64,000 nucleotides of DNA from Streptomyces ardesiacus. Its GTDB lineage: Bacteria > Actinomycetota > Actinomycetes > Streptomycetales > Streptomycetaceae. Position 1 is the first letter of the stretch; the number at the start of each line of letters is the position of its first letter. This document shows positions 26,247-35,058 of the stretch, one piece after another. The stretch is taken from NCBI RefSeq assembly GCF_003112575.1, contig NZ_BEWC01000003.1, forward strand, positions 62,001 through 126,000, in the 5' to 3' direction. The position numbers were made by a program, and so were the translations under genes. A model generated the notes under the pieces. It was not told where the DNA came from and made no database searches. It worked only from the letters and a program-made list of their open reading frames with translations.

Positions 26247-27281
26247 CTACTTTTCGCCCGATTCGCCCGCGACCGTGAGCGTCTGACCGGGGAGGATGTG
26301 GTCCGGGTCGGCGCCGACGACCTTCTTGTTGTGGGCGTAGAGCGCGCGCCATCCGCCGTCGAGCTCAAGGGAGTCGGCGATGGCCCAGAGGTTGTCGCCG
26401 GAGCGGACCGTGTACGAGCCGTCCTCGACCTCGCGGGGCTCGCCGTCGCGCGAGGCGTGCCGCCCCGCCGAGCCGTCGGTACGGCCCCGGTCCGCGGTGC
26501 CCTCGTCCGCACTGTCGCCGCGGTGCCGGCCGGAGCCGGACGACCCTTCGGCGCCCGGCTGTTCGGCCCGGGAACCCGGGTCGGAATCAGTGGATGTGTC
26601 CGACTTGGTGGAGGAATCCGCATCCTGGGACGCGGTCCCGGAAGGGGAGCCGGACGACGGCGAAGAAGAGGGCGAAGGGGACGAAGAGGGCGCTCCGGAC
26701 GCCGACTCGGGAGTCTCCTGCGCACCGGTCGAGCCCTCCGCGTCCGCCGACGGGGACGACTCGGGCGACTGCGACGACTCGGGCGTTCCGGTGGTCCTGG
26801 GCGTCCCGGACGACGGGGACGACTCGGCACCGTCCGTCTTCCCCGAGGTGCCCGAGCCCTCCGACGCCCCGTCACCCGTCGCGTCCGAGCCGCCGGTGGT
26901 CCCCGAACCGTTGCCCAGGCCGGCGAGCAGGCCGCAGGTCGGCCAGGCGGCGATGCCCTGGTCCGCGTACATCTTCTCGGCGATGCGTATCTGCTGCGAG
27001 CGGCTGGCCTCGTCGGCACTGGGGGCGTAGTCGAGGCCGCCGTAGCGCTCCCAGGCCTCCTGGGAGAGCTGGAGGCCGCCGTAGTACCCGTTGCCGCTGT
27101 TCTGGCTCCAGGCGCCGCCGGTCTCGCACTCGGCCACCTGGTCCCAGGTCCCCGGACCGGCCGCGTGGGCGCCGGTGGCGCCGAGCAGCGGGATCGCGAT
27201 GGCGGAGCCGGTCACTCCGGCGGCGACGACCAGGGCGGGAGCCTGGCGGGGGCGACGGTGACGACCGTTCCCGGAGAGCAT
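26247..27281 (-). CDS. rpfC: Second resuscitation-promoting factor (Rpf domain, long linker, LysM)
   Basis: A 344-residue secreted cell-wall hydrolase of the same family as its neighbour. The signal peptide ends near residue 41 (GAHAA). The Rpf domain (about 43-118) has catalytic Glu53 in ECETGGAW and the [10 protein letters not shown] strand. A very long Ser/Gly/Asp/Glu/Pro-rich linker (about 120-290) is probably disordered in the wall. A C-terminal LysM (YTVRSGDNLWAIAD, about 291-340) follows. I use the ATG at 27281; a GTG five codons upstream is possible. The symbol follows the S. coelicolor naming as I recall it. It lacks the riboswitch found on rpfA. Confidence 0.85.
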   Translation of the reverse strand: MLSGNGRHRRPRQAPALVVAAGVTGSAIAIPLLGATGAHAAGPGTWDQVAECETGGAWSQNSGNGYYGGLQLSQEAWERYGGLDYAPSADEASRSQQIRIAEKMYADQGIAAWPTCGLLAGLGNGSGTTGGSDATGDGASEGSGTSGKTDGAESSPSSGTPRTTGTPESSQSPESSPSADAEGSTGAQETPESASGAPSSSPSPSSSPSSGSPSGTASQDADSSTKSDTSTDSDPGSRAEQPGAEGSSGSGRHRGDSADEGTADRGRTDGSAGRHASRDGEPREVEDGSYTVRSGDNLWAIADSLELDGGWRALYAHNKKVVGADPDHILPGQTLTVAGESGEK

Positions 27282-27350
27282 GCGAGGACCTTTCACGAGA
27301 CGACGGGGGCCACGCGGCGGATGACGCTCGACACCACGTTGATCCGTGAA

Positions 27351-27409
27351 CGTATAGGGAGATCATCACTTGTCACAAGTTCATGCCGCGCAGATCACGT
27401 GAAGATCAC
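27351..27409 (-). promoter_or_regulatory. Promoter and regulatory repeats of the second rpf gene
   Basis: -35 TTGTGA (27373-27378), 16-bp spacer, -10 TATACG (27351-27356). A perfect palindrome with central base, ACTTGT-C-ACAAGT (27368-27380), overlaps the -35. Two AGATCAC direct repeats (27392-27398 and 27403-27409) start 11 bp apart just upstream, suggesting a separate, helically phased activator or repressor site. Confidence 0.5.
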
Positions 27410-27424
27410 AAAGTTGAGCGCGTG

Positions 27425-28732
27425 TCACGTTTGCGTGGACGCCCGGCCGTTGCCGGCCGACGAGGCGGACGGTGTGAACGACACGGGCAGCGTGCGCAGA
27501 CCCCGCATGATGAGGCCGCCGCGCCACCGGAGTTCGGCCGGGTCCGCGGCGAGGCTGAGGTCCGGCAGCCGGGTGAGGAGCGTGGCCAGCGCCGTCTGCC
27601 CCTCCAGCCGGGCGAGCGGGGCGCCGAGGCAGTAGTGGATGCCGTGGCCGTACCCGAGGTGCTGGTTGTCCCGGCGGGCGAGGTCGAGGGTGTCCGGGTC
27701 GGTGAACCGCTCCGGGTCCCGGTCGGCGGCGGCCAGGACGACGAGCACGGGGTCGCCCGCCGCGACCTCCTGCCCGCCGATGCTCAGCGGGCGGGTGGCG
27801 AAGCGCCAGGTGGCCAGCTCCACCGGGCCGTCGTAGCGCAGGAGTTCCTCGACGCCGGTCTCCAGCAGGCCGCGCTCCCCGGCGGCGAGGGACGTCTGCA
27901 GCCGCTCCCGCTGCTCGGGGTGGGTGAGCAGGGCGTAGGTGCCGTTGCCGACGAGGTTGACCGTGGTCTCGAAACCCGCGAACAACAGGATGAAGGCCAT
28001 GGCCGCGGCCTCGTTCTCGGTGAGGTGCTCGCCGTGGTCGGAGGCGCGGATCAGGCCGGAGATGAGGTCCTCGCCGGGGGCGGGCTCGGGCGGCAGCGCG
28101 GCGCGCTTGCGGTGGATGAGGTCGGCGAGGTAGCCGCGCATCTTCTTCACCGACCGCGCGACCCCGCCCCGCGGCCCTCCGCCGTGACGGATCATCATGC
28201 CCGCCCAGTCCCGGAAGTCGTCCTGGTCCTCCCGGGGGACGCCCAGCAGGTCGCAGATGGCGTAGATGGGCAGCGGGAAGGCGAACTCGTGGATCAGGTC
28301 GGCGGAGCCGGTCTCCGCGAACCGGTCGATGAGGCCGTCGGCCAGCTCCTGCACCCGGGGGGCGAACTCGGCCACCCGGCGGGGTGTGAACGCCTTGCTG
28401 ACCAGTCGGCGCAGCCGGGTGTGGTCCGGCGGGTCGATGTTCAGCAGGTGGGTCATCAGCTCGGCCTTGCGCTCCCCGGGGATGCCGGTCTTCCCCCTGG
28501 CGTGCGCGGGCTCGTCGTGGTGCGCCGGGTTCTTGGACAGCCGGGGGTCGGCGAGGGCCTGCTTCGCGTCGGCGTACCGGGTGACCAGCCAGGCCTCGAC
28601 GCCGCTGGGCAGCCGCGTGCGGTGCACGGGGGCGTGGTCGCGCAGCCAGGCGTACGCCGGGTAGGGGTCGCTCGCGAACTCCCAGGTGAACAGCTCGGGG
28701 GCGGGGCCGGAGACGGGTGCGCGGCCGGTCAT
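27425..28732 (-). CDS. Cytochrome P450 (CYP107-like)
   Basis: A 435-residue soluble bacterial P450. The I-helix oxygen-activation motif is LLFAGFETTVNL (near residue 255), the K-helix ExxR is in GVEELLRYDGP (near 300), and the haem-binding loop is HLGYGHGIHYCLGAP with Cys near 366. Leu replaces the usual Phe at the loop start. It corresponds by position to the S. coelicolor CYP107U1 gene as I recall it, which has been linked to sporulation. The ATG at 28732 overlaps the stop of the MazG gene by 4 nt, so the two are coupled. No ferredoxin gene is adjacent; the substrate is unknown. Confidence 0.93.
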   Translation of the reverse strand: MTGRAPVSGPAPELFTWEFASDPYPAYAWLRDHAPVHRTRLPSGVEAWLVTRYADAKQALADPRLSKNPAHHDEPAHARGKTGIPGERKAELMTHLLNIDPPDHTRLRRLVSKAFTPRRVAEFAPRVQELADGLIDRFAETGSADLIHEFAFPLPIYAICDLLGVPREDQDDFRDWAGMMIRHGGGPRGGVARSVKKMRGYLADLIHRKRAALPPEPAPGEDLISGLIRASDHGEHLTENEAAAMAFILLFAGFETTVNLVGNGTYALLTHPEQRERLQTSLAAGERGLLETGVEELLRYDGPVELATWRFATRPLSIGGQEVAAGDPVLVVLAAADRDPERFTDPDTLDLARRDNQHLGYGHGIHYCLGAPLARLEGQTALATLLTRLPDLSLAADPAELRWRGGLIMRGLRTLPVSFTPSASSAGNGRASTQT

Positions 28733-29706
28733 CCCTCGACCGCCCTGATCGCGTCCCGGTAGGCGCGGGCCGCCGCTCTCAGGGCCGCCTCGGGGTCGGT
28801 GCCCTCGGCCTCGGCCCGGGTGGCGAGGGCGAGGAGGTCGTAGCCGATGCCCTCTCCGGTGGGCAGGGGGACGTCGAGGCCCGCGGTGCGGACGCGGGAG
28901 TGGAGCTTGGCGGCGAGGGCGAGGCCGGGCTGGCCGACGGGGACGCCTTCGGTGACCGAGGTGCGCTGCTTCTCGGCGGCCTTGGTGCGCAGCCAGTGCG
29001 CGCGGACCTCCTCGGGGGTGGTGGCCGTCTCGTCGCCGAAGACGTGGGGGTGGCGGTGGATCAGCTTGTCGACGAGGGTGCCGGCCACGTCGTCGACGGA
29101 GAACGGGGCGTCGGGGTCCTCCTCGGCGATGCGGGCGTGGAAGACGACCTGGAGGAGGACGTCGCCCAGTTCCTCCCGCAGTTCGTCGCGGTCGCCGTCC
29201 TCGATGGCCTCGACCAGTTCGTACGCCTCCTCGATGGCGTACTTGGCCAGGTCCTTGTGGGTGCGCCGCGAGGACCAGGGGCATGCGAGGCGGATGCGGT
29301 CCATGACCTGGACGAGGTCGAGGAGGCGGGCGCCCGGGAGGTCGTAGGAGGCGGGGAGCAGTTCCAGCTCGGGCATCGCGACGCGGCCGGAGCCGGCGAG
29401 GCGGGCGAGGCCGTCGGTGAGCGCGGGGTCGCCCTCGCCGGTGGCGACGACCACGGCCGTGCGGCCGCCGGCGCAGGCGGCCACCAGTTCCTCGGCGGTG
29501 GGGGCCGCCTCGTCGACCCGTACGCCCGCCTCGCGCAGGTAGGGGAGCTGCGGGTGGGCCGCGTCGGCGCACAGGACCCGGTCGGCGGTGCGCAGGGCCT
29601 GCCAGGCGGGCCAGGACAGCAGGCCGGGGGCGACCCGGTGGCTGGTGGTCAGCAGGACGATGCGGCCCTGGTCGGGGACGGTCGGGTCGGCGGTCTTCGC
29701 GTTCAC
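28729..29706 (-). CDS. mazG: MazG-family nucleoside triphosphate pyrophosphohydrolase
   Basis: A 325-residue protein that hydrolyses NTPs to NMP and PPi, thought to clear aberrant nucleotides. The catalytic MazG block is at about residues 120-240: RIRLACPWSSRRTHKDLAKYAIEEA's EExxE helix (shown in part), then EELGDVLLQVVFHARIAEED with the ExxD metal ligands. The N-terminal 110 residues resemble a degenerate tetrapyrrole-methylase domain, an arrangement known in some MazG proteins. It starts at GTG 29706 with a GGAGA site that nearly touches it. It is coupled to the P450 gene by a 4-nt overlap. Confidence 0.9.
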   Translation of the reverse strand: MNAKTADPTVPDQGRIVLLTTSHRVAPGLLSWPAWQALRTADRVLCADAAHPQLPYLREAGVRVDEAAPTAEELVAACAGGRTAVVVATGEGDPALTDGLARLAGSGRVAMPELELLPASYDLPGARLLDLVQVMDRIRLACPWSSRRTHKDLAKYAIEEAYELVEAIEDGDRDELREELGDVLLQVVFHARIAEEDPDAPFSVDDVAGTLVDKLIHRHPHVFGDETATTPEEVRAHWLRTKAAEKQRTSVTEGVPVGQPGLALAAKLHSRVRTAGLDVPLPTGEGIGYDLLALATRAEAEGTDPEAALRAAARAYRDAIRAVEG

Positions 29707-29782
29707 TCTCCGAACCTAACGCACACCGCAGACGGCCCCCCGAGTTGTCCACAGGGGGCCGTATCGCCGCGGGCCGGCGGCG

Positions 29783-30430
29783 TCAGGCCGGCTGCTCGGG
29801 GCCCGCGGGGGCGATCTCCCGCACCCAGGGCGTCCGCGCGTCGACGCGGCTGCTCTTCTGGACGTCCCAGGTGCCGTAGCGCGGGTTGAGGTCGACGTCG
29901 AGCTTCTTGGAGGCCTCGGACAGGGCCTGCCAGAACTCGGGGCGGCTGGTGTCGGTGCCGAGGCTCTGGGCGAGCTTCTGGGCCTCCAGCTGGACGCGGA
30001 GGTTGTCGTCGAGGCGCTCGGGGGCGACGCCGTACTGCTGGAGCCAGGCCGTCCCGAGCTGTTCGGGGCCGCCGGCCTGCTTCTCCAGTGCGCCGCGCAT
30101 CTGCTGGACCTCCTTGCGGCTGACGGTCACGCCGGCGTCCTGGGCGGCGCGGTGCAGCACGCGGTCGAGGACCATGCCGTGCAGGGTGTCGCGGGTGAGG
30201 GTGCCGGTCCTGGCGACGACCTGCTCGTACTGGGTGGCGTCGGGGACGGCGGCGCGCTGCGCCTCGCGGACCTCGTCGACGCGGCTCTCCAGTTGGGCGA
30301 CGGTGATCCGCTGGTCGCCGACGACGGCCGCGGCGCCCGGGTGCGCGTCGTTGCCGCAGGCGGTGAGCAGGGGGGCCGCGGCGGCGATCGCGGCGGTGAG
30401 GAGGAGCGCGGAGCGACGGCGGCGGTGCAA
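29783..30430 (-). CDS. SurA N-terminal-like lipoprotein (putative folding factor)
   Basis: A 215-residue lipoprotein. A basic start and hydrophobic stretch lead to the lipobox LLTAC, giving a diacylglyceryl-cysteine near residue 25. The mature part begins with VVGDQRITVAQLESRVDEV, the SurA_N_3 type strand-helix used by periplasmic chaperone/isomerases, then long helices to about residue 190; no parvulin catalytic domain is present. I take the TTG at 30430 because GGGAGG lies 5 nt upstream and the signal peptide begins there. It sits upstream of mazG by 76 nt. A chaperone role at the outer membrane-face is inference. Confidence 0.85.
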   Translation of the reverse strand: MHRRRRSALLLTAAIAAAAPLLTACGNDAHPGAAAVVGDQRITVAQLESRVDEVREAQRAAVPDATQYEQVVARTGTLTRDTLHGMVLDRVLHRAAQDAGVTVSRKEVQQMRGALEKQAGGPEQLGTAWLQQYGVAPERLDDNLRVQLEAQKLAQSLGTDTSRPEFWQALSEASKKLDVDLNPRYGTWDVQKSSRVDARTPWVREIAPAGPEQPA

Positions 30431-30652
30431 GGGAACCTCCCGTTGGAGATTGTGCGACGGTGCACAAAGTCTTGCGGTGATCGATGTTAGGCAGTGGCCC
30501 GGCTCTGGCCAACCCATTGGACCAACGATTCATCGGGACTTCCGGCACCGCCTCGCGGAGCGGCGCCCCGCCGGGCGGTGCCTCACCGGGCGAGGCGCCC
30601 CACGCCCGGCCCACGCCCGCCCCGCTCCCGGCCCGCGCGGCGGCGGCGCGCG

Positions 30653-32179
30653 TCAGCCGTGCATCCGGCCGAGCCAGTGCAGCGTGCGCCGGACGTCGGC
30701 GGCGAGCGGGTGGCCGGGGCCGTGGACGCGGTCCACGTCGTGCAGCAGCCGGACCAGCGTGTCGTGGGCGGCGGCGCGGTCGCCGAGGGCGAGCAGGAGG
30801 TGGCCGACGCGGCGGCGGACGTCGTGGGCGAGGTCGGGGTCGCCGGCGACGTACTGGTTCTCGTAGTACGGCAGCAGCGCGCGGTACTCGGCGAGGGCGG
30901 CGGCCGGTTCGCCGAGTTGTTCCAGGCACTGGGCGGCGTCGTGGCGGTGGCGCAGGGACTGCGGGTCGGCCTGCCCGGCCTCGGCGGCGCGTTCGTCGGC
31001 GAGGCGGCGCAGTTCGGGCAGGGCGCGCCGGTACTGGCCGTCGTTCATGAGGGTCGCCGCGTACTGCTTGCGCAGGGTGCGCACGACCGGGGAGCGTTCG
31101 CCGTGCTGTTCGGCGGCGGCGGGCAGGATGGCGCCGAGGACGTCGACGGCCTGGGTGATGCGGCCCTCGCCGAGGAGGCGGTTGACGTCGTCGACGGCGC
31201 GGGCGACGTCGGGCTTCCCGGCGTCGGCGGCGGGCGCGGCCGGGGCCGGCTGCGGGGCGGGGGTGCGGGCGCGGTCGGGCCAGGGGGCGTGCGGGCGCAC
31301 GAAGGGGCGGGTGGGGTCGAGGGGGCCGCCGGTGGGCACGCCGCGCGCGGGCAGCAGCAGCGACAGGTGCTCGTAGACCTCCTGGGCGGAGGCGGGGCGG
31401 TGCTGCGGGTCCTTGGCGAGCAGGCGCAGGACCAGCGTTTCGAGCGCCTCGGGGACCTCCGGGCGGATGCGGCGCACGGGCAGCGGGGGCTCGTACAGGT
31501 GCCGGTGGAGCACGCCGAGCGCGGTGGAACCGGCGAACGGGACGTCGCCGCTGAGCAGTTCGTGCAGCAGGACGCCGAGCGCGTACAGGTCGGTGTACGG
31601 GCCGACGGCGCCGCCCATGGCCTGCTCGGGTGCCATGTAGGCGGGCGAGCCGACGGGGGTGCCGGTGTGGGTGAGGCGGGTGGTGTCGGCGTCCATGACG
31701 GAGGCGACGCCGAGGTCGAGGACGGTGACCGTGCCGTCCTGCCTGATCATCACGTTGCGCGGTTTGAGGTCGCGGTGGACGATCGGCACCGCGTGCACGG
31801 CACTGAGGACGGCGCACAGTTGGGCGCCGACCGCGACGGCCCACTGCCACGGGTAGGGCTCGTGCTCGGCGAGGTGGTCGGAGAGGTCGGCGCCGTCGAC
31901 GTACTGCATGACGAGGAAGAGGTCCTCGTCCTCGCTGCCCGCGTCGTGCACCGTGACCAGGCCGGGGTGGTCGACCTGGGCGGTGACCCGGCACTCGCGC
32001 ACGAAGCGGCGGCGCAGTTCGTCGGCCTCCGCGCCCGCCACCTTGTCGGGGCGCAGCAGTTTCACCGCCACGCGCCGGTCCAGGCGCCGGTCGTAGGCCG
32101 TCCAGACCTGGCCCATGCCGCCCTGGCCGATGAGCGTGGACAGCTCGTACCGGCCGGCGACGACGCGTCCTGTCGCCAC
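30653..32179 (-). CDS. Serine/threonine protein kinase with TPR-like C-terminus
   Basis: A 508-residue Hanks-type kinase. Glycine loop IGQGGMGQVW (18-27), ATP lysine VAVK (Lys40), catalytic loop VHRDLKPRN (Asp137), DLG instead of DFG (155-157) and APE (183-185) are all present, so it should be active. The kinase domain ends near residue 265, then a proline-rich linker and a helical, TPR-like region (about 315-508) containing HGPGHPLAADVRRTLHW. There is no transmembrane segment or PASTA domain, so it is cytosolic. I chose the GTG at 32179 for its GGAAGG spacing; a GTG two codons earlier overlaps the upstream gene's stop. Confidence 0.92.
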   Translation of the reverse strand: MATGRVVAGRYELSTLIGQGGMGQVWTAYDRRLDRRVAVKLLRPDKVAGAEADELRRRFVRECRVTAQVDHPGLVTVHDAGSEDEDLFLVMQYVDGADLSDHLAEHEPYPWQWAVAVGAQLCAVLSAVHAVPIVHRDLKPRNVMIRQDGTVTVLDLGVASVMDADTTRLTHTGTPVGSPAYMAPEQAMGGAVGPYTDLYALGVLLHELLSGDVPFAGSTALGVLHRHLYEPPLPVRRIRPEVPEALETLVLRLLAKDPQHRPASAQEVYEHLSLLLPARGVPTGGPLDPTRPFVRPHAPWPDRARTPAPQPAPAAPAADAGKPDVARAVDDVNRLLGEGRITQAVDVLGAILPAAAEQHGERSPVVRTLRKQYAATLMNDGQYRRALPELRRLADERAAEAGQADPQSLRHRHDAAQCLEQLGEPAAALAEYRALLPYYENQYVAGDPDLAHDVRRRVGHLLLALGDRAAAHDTLVRLLHDVDRVHGPGHPLAADVRRTLHWLGRMHG

Positions 32180-32181
32180 GG

Positions 32182-32748
32182 TCACCTTCCGCCCTCGGGC
32201 CGGCCGTCGCGGCCCTCGTGCCGGCGCAGGTAGTCGCTGAGTTCGTCCAGTTCGGCGCGGACCTGGTCGAGGGGTGCGGGTGCGGGGTGGTACGGCGGCG
32301 GGGCGTAGGGGTGGGGGGCCGCGGGGTGCGGCGGGTGGAATCCCGCCGGGTGGGCCGGGCCCTGGTGCGGGGCCGCGACGGGGGCGTGGACGGGGGGCCG
32401 CGGGTGGCCGGTGAAGGCGCGGGGTGCGGCGTGCAGGCGTATGTCGAGCACCAGGAAGTGCGCGGTGGCCGCCGCCCCGAGCAGGAGCGCCGCGGCCAGC
32501 GCGGCGTCGGTGCGGTGGTCCGTCTCGGGCAGCGAACCGACCACGGCCAGGCAGGCGATGGACAGCGGCAGGCTCACCCAGGCGGCCGTCCAGTCGTACC
32601 AGCGGCCGCGCAGGACGGCGACCCGGAACAGCGGTACGCACGCGAGCAGGCCGCAGGTCAGGAAGCCGGCGGCGGCGTACAGCACGCGCAGGGTGATGAC
32701 GGTGGCCGCGCCGCGGGAGGGCGGCGGCCCGGCGCTGTTGCCGTACAT
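32182..32748 (-). CDS. Membrane protein with Pro/His-rich tail, unknown function
   Basis: A 188-residue protein with about four hydrophobic helices in residues 17-110 (VLYAAAGFLTCGLLACVPLF, AAWVSLPLSIACLAVVGSLP, ALAAALLLGAAATAHFLVL). A histidine/proline/alanine-rich region follows (about 112-160, repeated HPxPP and PHP), then a charged C-terminal helix (about 162-188). The ATG at 32748 is preceded by AGGAGCAG. Its stop is within 3 nt of the kinase start, so it and the kinase form one translational unit; a kinase partner or substrate role is plausible but unproven. Confidence 0.8.
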   Translation of the reverse strand: MYGNSAGPPPSRGAATVITLRVLYAAAGFLTCGLLACVPLFRVAVLRGRWYDWTAAWVSLPLSIACLAVVGSLPETDHRTDAALAAALLLGAAATAHFLVLDIRLHAAPRAFTGHPRPPVHAPVAAPHQGPAHPAGFHPPHPAAPHPYAPPPYHPAPAPLDQVRAELDELSDYLRRHEGRDGRPEGGR

Positions 32749-32880
32749 GACTGCTCCTGGACCGGTGATGCCGACGTGCCGAACGGACCGGGCCGTTCGA
32801 GTGGAGATCCGAGCGTATAGGCCCGGACGGACAACGGGTCACGGATGTGCCGAACCGTTGCCGCTCCGCCCGGCGGCGGG

Positions 32881-34968
32881 TCAGCGCCCGGGGTCCACCG
32901 TGCCGTCCGTGAGCCCGTCGTACAGGCCCCGCACCAACTGCTCCCCGAGCCGGCCCGCGAGCCGCAGCGCGCGTTCGAACTCGTCGAGGGCGCGGAACCG
33001 GTCGCCGTAGCCGCGCTGGGCGTCGAGGGGCAGGCGGGGCAGTTGGAGGCGCCGCACGTCCAGGCGGGTGGCGGTGGAGGCGTAGCTGCTGGCCTGCCGG
33101 TGGTTGGCGGTGCCGCGCAGGAAGCCGGCGAGGAACCAGGGGTCGAGGGCGGCGGGGTCGGGGCGCAGGAGCACGAGGTTGCGCCCCAGGGCGGCGCCGG
33201 CGGTGGTGGCGTCGACGACGCGCGCGACCGTGCCGCCGCCGAGGACGGGCACGACGACGTCGCCGGGTTCGGTCAGGACGGGTTCCTCGTCGCTCTCCGG
33301 GAGGGTGCCAGAGGGGGCGGTGCCGGCGAGGACGTCGTGGTCGGTGAGGACGGGGACGCGCGCCCGGCCGCCGTGGGTGCCGGTGCGCAGGGTCAGGGCG
33401 CCGCCGCGGGCGAGTTCGCCGACGGTGGTGAGCGGCCGGCGGGGCGCGGCGCGGCCGGGGGCGGGGGCCGCCGGGGTCAGTTCGGCGGTCAGGCGCAGGG
33501 TTTCGTCCAGGCGCTCGCGCACGTCCGTGAGCCGTCCGCCGTCGCCGGTGGCGGTGGGGGGCGGCAGGTGGCGGGCGGGGGCCAGGTCGACGTCGTCGTC
33601 GAGGAGTTCGATGACGGGCAGGGTGCGGGCCAGGCCCGGCCGTTCGTCGAGCCGGCCGGTGCGGTCGAAGGCGCCCCAGGCGTCGAGCACGGCCTCCCGC
33701 ACGGACCGCCAGTCCGGTCCGCCGCGCCCCTCCCCGGCGAACTGCCCGGCGTCGGCGAGCAGCACCTCGGGCTGCGCGGGCGCCTTCTCGGGCCGGCGCA
33801 GCACCCACAGGTGCAGGGGCAGGCTGTACGGCGGTGCCGCCCCGGCCGGCAGGGCGATCACGGCGCGCAGGGCGCCGCGGCGCAGCAGGTCGGCGCGGAC
33901 GCGGCGGCCGGAGCGGCGGGAGGCCGCGGCGGGGGGCATGAGGACGACGGCGGTGCCGCCGTCCCGGACGCGGGCCAGGGCGTGCTGCACCCAGGCCAGT
34001 TCGGACTCGGTGCGGGCCGGGAAGCCGTACTCCCAGCGGGGGTCGTAGGCGAGTTCGTCGTGGCCCCAGTTGCGCTCGTTGAACGGCGGGTGGCACAGGG
34101 CGGCGTCGGCGCGCAGGCCGGGGAGGGCGTCGGCGCGCAGACTGTCGCCGGCGGCGACGCGGACGGTGGCGTCCGTGCTCAGGGCGAGGCGCAGGGCGGT
34201 GAGGGTGGCCAGGGCGGGGTCGTCGTCCTGGCCGTACAGCTCCTGTCCGGGGCGGGTGGCGGCGGCAGCGGCGCGCAGCAGGGTGCCGGTGCCGCAGGCG
34301 GGGTCGAGGACCGTGCGGGCGGGGCCGGCGAGTTCGGCCATCAGCTCGGCCAGGGGGTCCGGGGTGAGCGTGTACTGCCGCGGGCTGGCGTCGAGGTGCC
34401 GGCCGAGCAGGAACGCGAAGGTCTTGCGGGCGCCCGGCCCGGCGGCGAGTTCGGCGGCGCCGCGCAGGAGGGGGACGGAGGGGAGCAGGCTGGGGGCGAT
34501 CGGGGTGGGGACGGTGCGCTCGGGGGCCGGGCCGAAGCGGGCGTCGAGGACGTGGTCGAGGGCGGCGGGGAGCATGGCGGCCAGGCGTTCGTCGGAGCCG
34601 GCGCTCGCTTCCAGCCACAGGGGCGGGCGGTCGTGGATGAGCAGGAGGACGCAGCCGGCGTGCGCCAGGGCGGCGGCCGGTCCCTCGGGGTGGCCGGCGA
34701 CCTGCTGCCAGACGCGTTCGCGCGGGGGGACCTCGGCGAGTTTGCCCTGGGCGCGCAGCCAGGCCTCGACGTCGGCGAGGGCGAAGGACGGGCTGGTCTC
34801 GGTGCCGCCGACGGGCTGGGGGAAGTCCGCGTGCCGGCGGCGCCAGTTGCTGACGGCGGCGCGGCCGACGCCGGCGAGCCGCGCGATCACGGCGGCGGTC
34901 ACCTCTGCCCCGTCCGTCCCGGCCGTCCCGCCAGTACCGCCTGTCCCGCCTGTCCCCTTGTCCCGCAC
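32881..34968 (-). CDS. N6-adenine DNA methylase-like protein with altered NPPF motif
   Basis: A 695-residue protein. An N-terminal helix-turn-helix (VIARLAGVGRAAVSNWRRRH, residues 28-47) precedes a type I/IIG-like methylase core with intact SAM motif I LDPACGTGTLL (221-231). Motif IV, normally NPPF or NPPY, reads CHPPF (292-296), so the catalytic asparagine is histidine. About residues 480-690 look like a target-recognition (HsdS-like) region. No restriction subunit or phage-defence partner is adjacent. The GTG at 34968 follows GAGGGGG. It may bind DNA without methylating it, for example as a regulator. A divergent operator region lies upstream. Confidence 0.85.
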   Translation of the reverse strand: MRDKGTGGTGGTGGTAGTDGAEVTAAVIARLAGVGRAAVSNWRRRHADFPQPVGGTETSPSFALADVEAWLRAQGKLAEVPPRERVWQQVAGHPEGPAAALAHAGCVLLLIHDRPPLWLEASAGSDERLAAMLPAALDHVLDARFGPAPERTVPTPIAPSLLPSVPLLRGAAELAAGPGARKTFAFLLGRHLDASPRQYTLTPDPLAELMAELAGPARTVLDPACGTGTLLRAAAAATRPGQELYGQDDDPALATLTALRLALSTDATVRVAAGDSLRADALPGLRADAALCHPPFNERNWGHDELAYDPRWEYGFPARTESELAWVQHALARVRDGGTAVVLMPPAAASRRSGRRVRADLLRRGALRAVIALPAGAAPPYSLPLHLWVLRRPEKAPAQPEVLLADAGQFAGEGRGGPDWRSVREAVLDAWGAFDRTGRLDERPGLARTLPVIELLDDDVDLAPARHLPPPTATGDGGRLTDVRERLDETLRLTAELTPAAPAPGRAAPRRPLTTVGELARGGALTLRTGTHGGRARVPVLTDHDVLAGTAPSGTLPESDEEPVLTEPGDVVVPVLGGGTVARVVDATTAGAALGRNLVLLRPDPAALDPWFLAGFLRGTANHRQASSYASTATRLDVRRLQLPRLPLDAQRGYGDRFRALDEFERALRLAGRLGEQLVRGLYDGLTDGTVDPGR

Positions 34969-35058
34969 GCTCGGGCCCCCTCGTCCTGGTCGTGTGAGGC
35001 CGATCCTACCGAGGAACACGGGCGCACCCTGATTCACACCGTGTACCGCCCGGCTCAC

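Noticed and set aside
27297..27424. A second c-di-AMP riboswitch before the second rpf gene
   Set aside because: The ydaO blocks (GGGGTGAA, CCCAAGGTA, CAGCTCACC) are absent, and the leader is only about 60 nt.
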